Positions 50,584-58,373 are shown, counted from the stretch's first letter. The stretch: 64,000 nt of DNA from Streptomyces sp. CB03234 (GCF_001905885.1 NZ_LIYH01000001.1:622169-686168), one strand, 5' to 3'. Program-made: numbers and translations. The notes: generated by a model not told the origin, from the letters alone.

Positions 50584-51021
50584 GTGCCGGACACGATCGC
50601 CGACCTCGGACGCCGACTGGCCAAGCTGGAGAAGCGGGTCGTCACCCTGGAGCGTGCCCGCCGCGCGCCGTACCCGGAGTGGCGCGACCTGCCGCTGACC
50701 GGCGACACCACCGTCCCCGACGAGGAGCAACCGCCGCAGTTCCGCGCCAACCCCTGGGACACGACCGAATTCTGCGGCCGTATCGGACTGGCGAGCGGCC
50801 GGGCCTCCGACGACCAACTGGTCGCGCTGCTGCCCGAGGGTTACTGGCCGGAAGCACCGCGCACGGTCGATGTCGCCTCCGACGCGGCACGTCGCAGCCT
50901 CCAGCTCGACATCGACCCGAAGGGCCTGGTGCGGCTGCGCGTCCAGGGCGGCGGCAGCGTCCGCGCGTCTTGGATCAGCCTCGACAGCACATCGTTCCGG
51001 GCCGACCGCGCCGACACCTGA
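50584..51021 (+). CDS. Tail tip accessory protein, unknown
   Basis: 145 residues from a GTG at 50584, directly after the hub stop. Short N-terminal coiled coil (IADLGRRLAKLEKRVVTLERA), then a Pro-rich linker and a compact beta domain (RSLQLDIDPKGLVRLRVQGGG). The helix-plus-beta design suggests a trimeric fibre-like or capping protein. Function not recognised. Confidence 0.6.
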   Translation: MPDTIADLGRRLAKLEKRVVTLERARRAPYPEWRDLPLTGDTTVPDEEQPPQFRANPWDTTEFCGRIGLASGRASDDQLVALLPEGYWPEAPRTVDVASDAARRSLQLDIDPKGLVRLRVQGGGSVRASWISLDSTSFRADRADT

Positions 51022-51169
51022 CCGGCTGCGCACCCCGGCCACCGGCCGGTGTGCCGCCGGTAGCATGGCGCCTGGGTGACCCTCCACCCGCTTCGCACTC
51101 CCGAGGGACCGGACCGCCGCGGCGGCCACGGCCGACTGCCATCCGGCGCAGGGGAGAAGGACGAAGCGC

Positions 51170-52375
51170 GTGGCTACACCGCTGAGCGCGGACAGGTTCC
51201 TGTCCGTGCTGAAGGGCGCCGGGCTCGGCGTGGTCGAGCACGGCAAATGGCGCACCCACAACCGGAACACCCACGGCAACTGGGGCCCCGCGAACGGGGT
51301 CATGATCCACCACACCGGGCCGTACAGCTCCGAGAAGGACATGGTGGAGCTGTGCCGCGTCGGCTACCAGGATCCCCCAGGCCCCCTGTGCCATGGCGTC
51401 ATCGACCGGTCCGGGACGATCCACCTGGTCGGCTACGGCCGGACCAACCACGCCGGCATGGGGGACACCGACGTCCTGCTCGCGGTCATCGCGGAGAAGA
51501 CGGACCTCCCGCGCGACAACGAAGCGGATACCGACGGCAACCGCCACTTCTACGGCTTCGAGTGCATCAACACCGGGAGTCAGCCGTGGCCGGCGGCCCA
51601 GCTCGACGCGATGGCGCGGGCGGCGGCGGCCATCTGCCGTGCGCACGGCTGGAACGAGCACTCCGTCATCGGCCACAAGGAGTGGCAGCCGGGGAAGCCG
51701 GACCCGGGCGGCATCGACATGGACGACTTCCGCGCCCGGGTCGCCCGGCACCTCAAGGACGCCGGTAAGCCGAAGCCCGACCCGAAGCCGAAGCCGAAGC
51801 CGAAGCCCAAGCCGGACCCGAAGCCGACACCGAAGTACGCGGCGTACCCGGGCAAGCAGTTCTTCCGCGAGGGCCGCTCCTCCCCGGTGATCGCCGCGAT
51901 GGCGAAGCGGCTGATCGCTGAGGGCTGCGACTCCTACGACACGCCGCCCGGTCCGGTGTGGAACGACGCGCACCGCCGCTCGTATGCGGCCTACCAGATC
52001 AAGCGCGGCCACCACGGCGCCGATGCCGACGGCATTCCCGGCCCGCAGACGTGGGCGGACCTGCGCGTCCCGCGCCAGGCCGGTGACGCCGACCCGACCC
52101 CCACCACCCCGAACCAGGAGCACAACCCGATGCCGCAGGCCCTTGCCGATGTCGCCGAGCGCACCGTTGCCACCTACCTCCAGGCGCTGCTGGGCCTGAT
52201 GGCAGCCTCCAGCACGACGGACATGGTGTCCCTGTCGGCGTGGCAGGCCGCCGCGGTCTCCGCCATACCGGCCGCGCTCAGCGCGTTGAAGTCCACCCTC
52301 GGCACCGTCCTGGGCAGGCCCGGAACGGCCTCGTGGCTGCCGATGAAGCGCGACCCGGCCACACCCCAGCACTGA
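51170..52375 (+). CDS. Endolysin: amidase with cell-wall binding domain and holin-like end
   Basis: 401 residues. Residues ~40-190: N-acetylmuramoyl-L-alanine amidase (amidase_2/PGRP) with GVMIHHTGPY (zinc His), DRSGTIHLVGYGRTNHAG and WNEHSVIGHKEW. A lysine/proline linker (KPDPKPKPKPKPKP) follows at ~200-222, then a peptidoglycan-binding domain (FREGRSSPVIAAMAKRLIAEG, DADGIPGPQTWADL). The last ~80 residues are hydrophobic helices (TVATYLQALLGLMAA, AAAVSAIPAALSALKSTLG) like an r1t-type holin. It cleaves peptidoglycan at the end of infection. Confidence 0.88.
   Translation: MATPLSADRFLSVLKGAGLGVVEHGKWRTHNRNTHGNWGPANGVMIHHTGPYSSEKDMVELCRVGYQDPPGPLCHGVIDRSGTIHLVGYGRTNHAGMGDTDVLLAVIAEKTDLPRDNEADTDGNRHFYGFECINTGSQPWPAAQLDAMARAAAAICRAHGWNEHSVIGHKEWQPGKPDPGGIDMDDFRARVARHLKDAGKPKPDPKPKPKPKPKPDPKPTPKYAAYPGKQFFREGRSSPVIAAMAKRLIAEGCDSYDTPPGPVWNDAHRRSYAAYQIKRGHHGADADGIPGPQTWADLRVPRQAGDADPTPTTPNQEHNPMPQALADVAERTVATYLQALLGLMAASSTTDMVSLSAWQAAAVSAIPAALSALKSTLGTVLGRPGTASWLPMKRDPATPQH
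52130..52375 (+). CDS. Possible holin from an internal start inside the endolysin gene
   Basis: In-frame ATG at 52130 with CAGGAG nine bases upstream (52115-52120) would give an 81-residue protein, MPQALADVAERTVATY onward, with two hydrophobic helices and a charged end. This is the size and layout of r1t-type holins, which commonly lie next to endolysins. The full-length fusion would tether the lysin to the membrane. Translation from the inner start is predicted, not shown. Confidence 0.55.
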   Translation: MPQALADVAERTVATYLQALLGLMAASSTTDMVSLSAWQAAAVSAIPAALSALKSTLGTVLGRPGTASWLPMKRDPATPQH

Positions 52376-52408
52376 TCACGGGGCAGCGAGAGAACAGGAG
52401 GAAGGACC

Positions 52409-52654
52409 GTGCCCGAAGGACAGGTCGCGCTCGCCCTGGCGGAGCTGCGCCAGGCGCTGGAGGTCGGATTCGCCCGCATCGACGGACAGTTGGCGCTGCT
52501 CGTCCAGCGCAGCGACCAAACGGACAAGGCCCTGGAGGACCTGGAGGAAAGGGTGAGCGCGCTGGAGAAGACCAGATGGCCGCTGCCGACCCTCGCCGTA
52601 CTGGCCAGCATCACCGCGGTGGTGCTCACCGCCTTCAGCCTGGCCCGTGGCTGA
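52409..52654 (+). CDS. Small coiled-coil membrane protein of the lysis cassette
   Basis: 81 residues from a GTG at 52409 behind ACAGGAGGAAGG. N-terminal coiled coil (LRQALEVGFARIDGQLALL, KALEDLEERVSALEKT) and a C-terminal membrane helix (LPTLAVLASITAVVLTAFSLA) with a two-residue tail. The C-terminal anchor and position suggest a second holin, antiholin or spanin-like factor. Function inferred from place only. Confidence 0.65.
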   Translation: MPEGQVALALAELRQALEVGFARIDGQLALLVQRSDQTDKALEDLEERVSALEKTRWPLPTLAVLASITAVVLTAFSLARG

Positions 52655-52736
52655 GACGAACACCCCTGCCGTCAAGCGGTGTTGTCCGACAGCGCGCATA
52701 GCGTGAGGGCGCACTTGTTCCTGCGGCCTGGGGGTC

Positions 52737-53186
52737 ATGATGGATACGACACACCTGCTCGTCACCGACCTGGAGGTGGACTCCGCGCTCGCGAACCCGG
52801 CGGTCCCGGCCGCCGTCCGCGCGGTGTGGCAACTGCTCTGGGAGTCGGAGGTCCGGCTGGATGAGGTCCTGGCGTTCGACGTGCCGGACGCGGAGCTGGA
52901 TGACCGCCTGGTCGTCATCCGGCACGCGAAGGAAGGCGGCGTCTACGAGGCCGGGATCACCGTGTCGGCGGCCAACGCCCTGCGCGAGCTGATCGGGGCC
53001 CGCACGGACGGACCGCTGTTCACGCTGGGAGGGCGGCGGCTGACCAAGGCCGAGGTGGCAACCGCCTTCCGTGAGGTGACCGGCGGGCGCACCATCCACG
53101 CTCTGCGGTTCACGCGCCAGAGGAAGGAGCAGGGCTCGACCCGGCTCAGCTCCACCGCCGACCAGCCCGAGGGCAAGACCGCGTAG
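52737..53186 (+). CDS. Orphan tyrosine-recombinase-like fragment or regulator
   Basis: 149 residues. LLWESEVRLDEVLAFDVPDAELDDRLVVI, then GITVSAANALRELIGARTDGPLFTLGGRRLTKAEVATAFREV and RTIHALRFTRQ follow the strand-helix order of a tyrosine recombinase catalytic domain, and IHALR sits where HxLR is expected. The first catalytic Arg context, the second His and the Tyr are missing. It is therefore not a functional integrase by itself. It lies after the lysis genes and before a terminator. Confidence 0.5.
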   Translation: MMDTTHLLVTDLEVDSALANPAVPAAVRAVWQLLWESEVRLDEVLAFDVPDAELDDRLVVIRHAKEGGVYEAGITVSAANALRELIGARTDGPLFTLGGRRLTKAEVATAFREVTGGRTIHALRFTRQRKEQGSTRLSSTADQPEGKTA

Positions 53187-53203
53187 AGCGCGCGGCAACG
53201 CAC

Positions 53204-53229
53204 ACGGCCCCCGCCGAAGCGGGGGCCGT
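53204..53229 (+). terminator. Terminator of the late operon
   Basis: Perfect 11-bp stem ACGGCCCCCGC / GCGGGGGCCGT with a CGAA tetraloop, then TTTGG. A strong rho-independent terminator closing the lysis region. Confidence 0.88.
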
Positions 53230-53341
53230 TTGGCCTCTTGGAGAAAGACCGCCGCCACCATAGCAGTGACCGCCGCGCCCGCCGGCGTACGCGTACGGCT
53301 ACGCTGCCCTCTGCATCCAGGGCAGACACCGGAGGACGGGG

Positions 53342-53914
53342 ATGAGTCGGGGCAAGCCGTATCTGGTCGGGCACCAGGAGTTCGCCGCGCTGTACCGCGT
53401 CGATCCGAAGCAGGTCGCGCAGTGGCTGTCCCCGAGCCGCGGCAGCGTTCTCGATCCGGAGACCGCCATCATCGTCAGCGGGGTGCGGTACTGGCCGCTC
53501 GGCTTCGCGGCCGAGTGGGGAGCGACCACGGCGCGGTTTCGCCAGGTCGACTTGGACGTGAAGGCACGGATCATCGCGGAGCAGGGCGAGGGCTGGGAGC
53601 CGGGCCTGGGGGATGAGCTGCCGCCGATCGTCGGCCAGCAGGAGATCATCGAGCTGTTCCACCTGCCCGCCCAGGGCAACTTGGCGACGACCATCGCGAC
53701 AGGGCGGTTCCCGGAGCACGACTGGCTGCTGTCCGGGTCGATGCTCTGGATGCTGGACACCGTCCTCGACGCCGTCCCCAAGCTCCGCGAGAGCGCGCGC
53801 AGCCTGCCCTGGGACGTGGACGAAGCAGTCGTCGCCGCCCTGCGCGACGGCACGTACAACGGGCCCGGCAGTCGCGTGCTGACTCGAGGCCGCCACGCCC
53901 GAAAGGCCCTCTGA
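53342..53914 (+). CDS. Phage DNA-binding-like protein with two helix-turn-helix modules, unknown
   Basis: 190 residues. Two similar segments: LVGHQEFAALYRVDPKQVAQW and IVGQQEIIELFHLPAQGNLAT, each followed by a proposed strand turn and a Trp/Pro-rich stretch (YWPLGFAAEW; WLLSGSMLWML). The repeats look like degenerate MerR/AlpA helix-turn-helix units. It begins a new transcription unit after the terminator and could regulate the downstream early genes. Confidence 0.55.
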   Translation: MSRGKPYLVGHQEFAALYRVDPKQVAQWLSPSRGSVLDPETAIIVSGVRYWPLGFAAEWGATTARFRQVDLDVKARIIAEQGEGWEPGLGDELPPIVGQQEIIELFHLPAQGNLATTIATGRFPEHDWLLSGSMLWMLDTVLDAVPKLRESARSLPWDVDEAVVAALRDGTYNGPGSRVLTRGRHARKAL

Positions 53915-53945
53915 CCTGCGCAAACACTGTACTTAGCCCCGAATT

Positions 53946-53961
53946 GCGAATAAGATATAAG
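53946..53961 (+). promoter_or_regulatory. AAGATATAAG-class promoter, weak copy
   Basis: GCGAATAAGATATAAG matches the promoter block at 8470 and 57944 at 14 of 16 positions. The -35 side (GTACTT at 53929-53934) is poor. It lies 44 bp before the 54005 gene. Confidence 0.5.
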
Positions 53962-54004
53962 CGATCCCCGTTACGGGGGTCCGCAGTTCACCAAGGAGGC
54001 AGCA

Positions 54005-54208
54005 GTGCAGTTCAGTGCCACACCGGACGGCGGCGAGATCGTGGCCATGGATGCCCGAGAGGCCCTGGTCCTCGAAGGGGCCCTCTCGCTCTACGTCCTC
54101 AAGCACCCCGACTCCAACGTCGCCATCGCCGCCCTGCGGGCCGCATCGGCGGCCAACGAGGCCCGTGAGGCGCGCATGGAGGAAGCGGCCGATCGGGCCT
54201 CGGTCTGA
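54005..54208 (+). CDS. Small helical phage protein, unknown
   Basis: 67 residues from a GTG at 54005 preceded by AAGGAGGCAGCA. SATPDGGEIVAMDAREALVLEG, then helices LSLYVLKHPDSNVAIAALRA and ANEAREARMEEAADRA. First gene after the weak promoter. No function visible. Confidence 0.55.
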   Translation: MQFSATPDGGEIVAMDAREALVLEGALSLYVLKHPDSNVAIAALRAASAANEAREARMEEAADRASV

Positions 54209-54276
54209 CCTCGGGCTGAGCGTGTGAAGTCGCGCCTGTAACCGGTGGGGTTGATCATCCGCCCGCCGACCCGCAA

Positions 54277-54289
54277 GATAGGTGACATT
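54277..54289 (+). promoter_or_regulatory. GATAGGTGACATT motif, copy 4
   Basis: Exact copy, only 27 bp before the next ATG, so the motif must lie within or close to the promoter rather than in a long leader. Confidence 0.65.
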
Positions 54290-54316
54290 CTTGAAAGAAG
54301 TCATCAGGGGGTGGGT

Positions 54317-54661
54317 ATGGCAGCCGTCCAGGACGAGATACCGGGCCTGGTCATCCACACCGTGAGGCAGCCGGACGGCCAGCCGGCGTCGATCCAGGCC
54401 CAGTTCGAGACGTTCCACCAGCTCAACCCCTGGGTGCTGCGCGCGCTGGAGGCCCTGACTGCCGACTACCTCAAGCGCGGCGCAAGCCGAGTCGGCATCG
54501 GGATGCTCTTCGAGGTCCTGCGCTGGCGCTACGTCACGGCGACCGAGGGCGACGAGTTCCGCCTCAACAACAACTTCCGCAGCCGGTACGTCCGGCTCCT
54601 GATCGAGCGCCACCCCGAATGGGCGGGCGCCTTCGAGGTCCGCAGCCTGCGGACCGAGTGA
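54317..54661 (+). CDS. Conserved-type phage protein upstream of recT, unknown
   Basis: 114 residues from the ATG at 54317 with CAGGGGGTGGG upstream. LNPWVLRALEALTADYLKRGASR, VGIGMLFEVLRWRYVTATEG, FRLNNNFRSRYVRLLIERHPEWAGAFE. Small actinophage proteins with an LxNNxxxRYxRxLxxxxP pattern occur beside recombination genes; they may be DNA-binding or nuclease accessory proteins. No firm assignment. Confidence 0.6.
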   Translation: MAAVQDEIPGLVIHTVRQPDGQPASIQAQFETFHQLNPWVLRALEALTADYLKRGASRVGIGMLFEVLRWRYVTATEGDEFRLNNNFRSRYVRLLIERHPEWAGAFEVRSLRTE

Positions 54662-54688
54662 ACCAACCCTCTTGGAGAGACACGACCC

Positions 54689-55696
54689 ATGAACCAACCC
54701 ACCGAACAGCAGGACGGTGACACGGCGTCGGCCGCACCGGTGCCGACCGTCCCCGAGAAGCTGCCCGAACGCAGCGTCTCCCAGAGCGCCGTCGTCCTGC
54801 GCGCCGACCAAGTCGAGTTCGACGCACGTCAGGTGGCCGCCCTGTCGCTGATCAGCCCCGGACTCGCCCAGGCGCCGCGTGCCCAACTGGCCTTGTTCTT
54901 CCACTTCTGCGTGCGGTCCGGCCTCGACCCGTTCGCGCGGCAGATCTACATGATCGGCCGCACCAACTGGAAGGCCGCCGACAACCCCGACGAGCCGGAG
55001 AAGACCTGGACCATCCAGACCGGCATCGACGGCTTCCGCACGGTGGCCCACCGCGCGGCTACCAAGGCCGGGGAGTCCATCTCGTACGAGGACACCGTCT
55101 ACTACGACTCCGAGGGCAACGCCCACGAGGTCTGGCTGTCCAAGGCGTACCCGGCCGCGGTCAAGGTCACCGTCCTGCGCGGCACCAGCCGGTTCCCCAT
55201 GATCGCCCGCTGGGACGAGTTCGCCCCGACGTACTACGACCGCAAGCAGGGCGCGTACGTCGTGGCGAAGATGTGGCAGCAGATGCCCGCCCACATGCTC
55301 CGCAAGTGCGCCGAGGCCGGCGCGCTGCGCATGGCCGCACCGCAGGACCTGTCCGGCGTGTACGTGGACGAGGAGATGGCGCGGGCCGACGCCGAAGCCG
55401 TCGTCCGCGAGGCGGAGGAGGCGACCCGACGCCTGCGCGAGGCTGCCGGGCTCGAAGCGGGCGACGACAAGGGCGGCAACGACAAGGGCGGCGACACGAA
55501 GGAGGAGTCCGCCGAGGACTCCCAGGCCGGGGACCAGGACGAGAGCACGGACAAGCCCGCGCCGAGGAAGCGGGCACGCGCGAAGAAGGCCGCCGCAGAG
55601 GCCAAGCCGGACACCGCCGCAGAGTCCGACGAGGCCCCGGCTCGGGCGAAGCGCACCCCGCGTAAGTCGACCTCCGCGCCCCGCCGCGCCTCCTGA
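54689..55696 (+). CDS. recT: RecT-family single-strand annealing protein
   Basis: 335 residues. Core residues ~40-220: LISPGLAQAPRAQLALFFHFC, GLDPFARQIYMIGR, TIQTGIDGFRTVAHRA, VWLSKAYPAAVKVTVLRG and WQQMPAHMLRKCAEAGALRMAAPQDLSGVY, all typical of RecT/Bet annealases. A long acidic-then-basic disordered tail (Gly/Lys/Ala-rich) follows. It anneals complementary single strands during phage recombination together with the neighbouring nuclease. The start follows CTCTTGGAGA by ten bases. Confidence 0.92.
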   Translation: MNQPTEQQDGDTASAAPVPTVPEKLPERSVSQSAVVLRADQVEFDARQVAALSLISPGLAQAPRAQLALFFHFCVRSGLDPFARQIYMIGRTNWKAADNPDEPEKTWTIQTGIDGFRTVAHRAATKAGESISYEDTVYYDSEGNAHEVWLSKAYPAAVKVTVLRGTSRFPMIARWDEFAPTYYDRKQGAYVVAKMWQQMPAHMLRKCAEAGALRMAAPQDLSGVYVDEEMARADAEAVVREAEEATRRLREAAGLEAGDDKGGNDKGGDTKEESAEDSQAGDQDESTDKPAPRKRARAKKAAAEAKPDTAAESDEAPARAKRTPRKSTSAPRRAS

Positions 55697-55710
55697 CCCC
55701 TGACGACACC

Positions 55711-55741
55711 GGGTGCCGCCCGCTGTCGGCGGGCGGCACCC
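55711..55741 (+). terminator. Hairpin between recT and the nuclease gene
   Basis: 13-bp perfect stem GGGTGCCGCCCGC / GCGGGCGGCACCC, loop of five. It lies immediately before a CCTCTTGGAGA box; an mRNA stability or attenuation element is as likely as a terminator. Confidence 0.55.
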
Positions 55742-55760
55742 CATCCTCTTGGAGAACACC

Positions 55761-56903
55761 GTGACCACCATGGCCATCGCGCCGGAGCGGCCCGTCAGCC
55801 TGTGGCCCGCCGCTCACGCGGCGGACGCACGCCGCCCCCGCTCCCAACAGACCAAGCTCGGTGCCAGCGACACCGTGTGCGCACGCCGGGCCGGATACCT
55901 CCTGCACGGCCGCACCCCGACCGATGTCGGTGAGAAGCGCAAGGCGATCCTCGGGACCTGGCTGCACGCCGGGATACTCGAGGCCGCCCGCGAGGAGTAC
56001 GGCTGGCTCGTCGAGCGCCGCGTCGAGGACGCCACCCTTCGGGGCCACATCGACGCCGTCCAGCTCGACAGCGCCACTGCCGCACGGCTCCCCAAGCGGC
56101 TGCGCCCCACGCTCCCGGCCGAGGAGACGACCGTCGAGGACGTGAAGACCAAGAGCACGTACCAGTGGGACAGTGTCCTGCGGTACGGCGCGAGCGAGGC
56201 CGAGCTGCGGCAGGTGTACCTGTACGCCGACCTGCTCGGCACGGAAGGTTTCGCCAGCGTCCGGGGCCAGCGGCAGCTCGCCCACCTCGGGCCGGTACCG
56301 GTCGCCCGCATCCGCTTCCGGTTCATCAACCGCGACTCGGGCGACGACCACGTTCAGGAGATCGCCTACGAGGCCGACCGCGCCCGCCGTGCCCGCTGGT
56401 GGGTCCAGCAGGTGCGGGCCGCCGCCTCACCGGAGGAACTGCCGCGCACCTTCCAGGGGCCGGGCATCTCCGCGATCTGCGACCACTGCCCGTTCCGCAC
56501 CGCGTGCTGGGGGCCGCTCGTCGCCGGGCGCTCGCCGCAGAGCCAGCTCATCCACGACGACGAGGAACGCGCGAAGGTGCTGGCCGAGTACGCCGAGGTT
56601 TCCGAGCAGATCAAGCCGCTCAAGGACCGGCAGAAGTTCCTGCGCGCCCAGCTCGAAGGCTCTGAACCCGGCGTCTACGGCGACAACGTCCTGAAGTGGA
56701 GCGGCGGCAACCCGACCAAGGTCGATGACGTCGAGGCGATGGTCGCGCTGTACCGCCGCGCAGGGCTGGAGGTGCCGATGGTGCCGGACGCGGCGTCGAT
56801 GAAGGCGACGCTGAAGGAGGTGGGCATCCCCGTGCCCACGCGCCTCGACCACGACCGGCGGACCGCGGTGAGCATCAACGTCACCGCGCGCAAGAAGCCC
56901 TGA
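55761..56903 (+). CDS. PD-(D/E)XK nuclease of the phage recombination module
   Basis: About 380 residues from a GTG at 55761 (CTCTTGGAGA upstream). LGASDTVCARRAGYLLHG, LGTWLHAGILEAAREEYG, the strand pair GHIDAVQL and VEDVKTKSTYQW (D-x-K of the catalytic core), ELRQVYLYADLLG and a C-terminal ISAICDHCPFRTACWG Cys cluster: the Cas4/RecB-type layout with an iron-sulfur-like Cys set. Next to RecT it should provide 5'-3' resection, the role RecE has elsewhere. Confidence 0.85.
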   Translation: MTTMAIAPERPVSLWPAAHAADARRPRSQQTKLGASDTVCARRAGYLLHGRTPTDVGEKRKAILGTWLHAGILEAAREEYGWLVERRVEDATLRGHIDAVQLDSATAARLPKRLRPTLPAEETTVEDVKTKSTYQWDSVLRYGASEAELRQVYLYADLLGTEGFASVRGQRQLAHLGPVPVARIRFRFINRDSGDDHVQEIAYEADRARRARWWVQQVRAAASPEELPRTFQGPGISAICDHCPFRTACWGPLVAGRSPQSQLIHDDEERAKVLAEYAEVSEQIKPLKDRQKFLRAQLEGSEPGVYGDNVLKWSGGNPTKVDDVEAMVALYRRAGLEVPMVPDAASMKATLKEVGIPVPTRLDHDRRTAVSINVTARKKP

Positions 56904-56988
56904 TCGCGCCAGTCGGCGGGGGCGGAGCCCGGGTGCTCCGTCCCCGCCCCGGCGCGGCGGGGACGGGACGGAACACGGAGAGGTGCCG

Positions 56989-57930
56989 GTGAGCATCCAA
57001 CTGATGGTGGTGGCGGCCTACCTGCCGAAGGAGGTGATCAACACCACGCAGAAGCTGGTCCTCATGAAGATCGCGGACTCGGCCGATGACCAGACCAGGC
57101 TGGCCCGGCCGGGCCTGGAGCGGATGATGGCCTGGGCCGGCGTAGGGGAGAAGCAGGTCATCACGGTGGTGACGCAGCTCGTCGGCCTTGGCCTGGTCGA
57201 GCGGGTCACGGTCGGACGGGTCGGCCGCCGCGCCGAGTACCGGGTGTTCCCGCACGGCGTGCCGCCCATCCCGTCGACGGAGGAGCTGATCGAGCGGCGC
57301 CGGGCGGCGCAGCGTGCCCCGACCAACCCCCGCCTCGCCCGCAAGACCGCGCGCCGCAAGCCGTCGTCGGCGGCCCGGACACAGCAGGACGTCGCCGCGC
57401 GGGAAGAGGCACGGGCCGCCGCCGAGGCCGCTTCGGAGCCAGGGTTGCCCCAGGGGAACCCTGATGACGCTCCGGGCAGGGTTGCCCCAGGGGAACCCAG
57501 TGGGTTGCCGCAGGGAAACCGAGCGGGTTCCCCTGGGGAAACCCCTTCTCTTCCTCCTTCTTCCTCTTCTCTTCCTAACCCCCCTACCCCCACGGCTGAC
57601 GCCGCAGGGGAGCCGGAGGCGGAGCGCGGAGAACCGCAGCGGGCGGGCTGCCCGAAGCACGCCGAGCCGGTGAGCAACTGCCGGGGGTGCGGGACCAACC
57701 CGCGTGCCGGGAGGGAGCAGGCGCGGCGAGAAGCGGCCGACCGCGAGCACCGCCAGCAACAGGACTGGCTACGGCAGTTCTTCGCCGAGCAGGAGCAGCG
57801 CGTCGCGGCAACGGACCAACAAGCCCTGGAGATGGCCCGCCAGCGAGTGCGGGACCTGGCTCGAATGGGACGCGAGATGGGCGCCAACTCCCGCCGGAGA
57901 CAGGGGCGTTCCCAAGAGCGGAAACATTGA
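56989..57930 (+). CDS. Phage replication protein with iterons inside its gene
   Basis: 313 residues from a GTG at 56989 (GGAG eight bases before). Residues 1-85 form a winged helix domain like phage replisome organisers: LPKEVINTTQKLVLMKIADSAD, LARPGLERMMAWAGVGEKQVI and VVTQLVGLGLVERVTVG. The middle is low-complexity and encoded by DNA repeats. The C-terminal ~80 residues contain Cys (HAEPVSNCRGCGTNP) and a coiled coil. As in lambda O, the initiator may bind the iterons within its own gene to open the origin. Confidence 0.7.
   Translation: MSIQLMVVAAYLPKEVINTTQKLVLMKIADSADDQTRLARPGLERMMAWAGVGEKQVITVVTQLVGLGLVERVTVGRVGRRAEYRVFPHGVPPIPSTEELIERRRAAQRAPTNPRLARKTARRKPSSAARTQQDVAAREEARAAAEAASEPGLPQGNPDDAPGRVAPGEPSGLPQGNRAGSPGETPSLPPSSSSLPNPPTPTADAAGEPEAERGEPQRAGCPKHAEPVSNCRGCGTNPRAGREQARREAADREHRQQQDWLRQFFAEQEQRVAATDQQALEMARQRVRDLARMGREMGANSRRRQGRSQERKH
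57441..57545. repeat. Four palindromic iterons, candidate origin of replication
   Basis: 22-bp units at 57441-57462, 57478-57499, 57501-57522 and 57524-57545 (the last inverted), core GGGTTGCCCCAGGGGAACCC with small variations; the last three have 23-bp phasing. An unusual pyrimidine-only tract (CTTCTCTTCCTCC, 57545-57557, and on to 57576) follows, which would be the unwinding side. All lie inside the replication protein gene. Confidence 0.7.
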
Positions 57931-57959
57931 CGCCCCGGTGTACGCCATTAAGATATAAG
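57927..57959 (+). promoter_or_regulatory. AAGATATAAG-class promoter, best copy
   Basis: TTGACG (57927-57932), 16-bp spacer, TAAGAT (57949-57954) in GCCATTAAGATATAAG, identical over 16 bp to the copy at 8470. The -35 overlaps the stop of the replication gene. Transcription should start near 57961-57965. Confidence 0.75.
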
Positions 57960-58005
57960 CATGAGTTCGGAACCCGCCGAACTCGCCGACCTCTTGGAGA
58001 CCACC

Positions 58006-58284
58006 TTGACCGACACACTCACCCCGGCCCCCGACGTCTACGTCGTGGTCGCCGAAGTCATCCACGGCTCACCGGCCGCACCGCGCCTCGGTGGCCACCT
58101 GTACTGCTCGGCCGAGTGCGCCGAACACGGCGTGCGTGAGCTCGTCAGCGACCTGAGCCGGGAGGAGGGCGGCAGTGGCTTCGTCCTGCCCCATGAGGGG
58201 CGCGCGATCGGCTGCGTCGTCACCCGCGGTCGCCGGATGTGGTCGGTGCAGATCCTCGCTCGCAGTGAACTGCCCACCGTCTGA
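58006..58284 (+). CDS. Small phage protein, unknown
   Basis: 92 residues from a TTG at 58006, five bases after a CTCTTGGAGA box. An ATG at 57961 extends the frame but would place that box inside the gene and start at the predicted transcription start. TPAPDVYVVVAEVIHGSPAAPR, then GGHLYCSAECAEHGVRELVSDL and VTRGRRMWSVQILARSE. Two Cys and a His in YCSAECAEH may bind zinc. Function unknown. Confidence 0.6.
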   Translation: MTDTLTPAPDVYVVVAEVIHGSPAAPRLGGHLYCSAECAEHGVRELVSDLSREEGGSGFVLPHEGRAIGCVVTRGRRMWSVQILARSELPTV

Positions 58285-58300
58285 CATCCGCTTCACCTGA

Positions 58301-58313
58301 GATAGGTGACATT
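58301..58313 (+). promoter_or_regulatory. GATAGGTGACATT motif, copy 5
   Basis: Exact copy, followed at once by a 9-bp stem hairpin (CGGCGGGCG 58320-58328 / CGCCCGCCG 58340-58348) and the next CTCTTGGAGA box. Confidence 0.65.
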
Positions 58314-58373
58314 TTTCAACGGCGGGCGTGCTTTCTGTGCGCCCGCCGTGCACACCCTCTTGGAGACCAGCAC

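Noticed and set aside
51775..51835. Tandem repeat array in the endolysin gene as a CRISPR or minisatellite
   Set aside because: It is the codon repetition of a Lys-Pro linker, short and without spacers.
57961..58005. ATG at 57961 as start of the 58006 gene
   Set aside because: It lies at the predicted transcription start, and the conserved CTCTTGGAGA box falls inside the frame; the TTG after the box fits the pattern of its neighbours.
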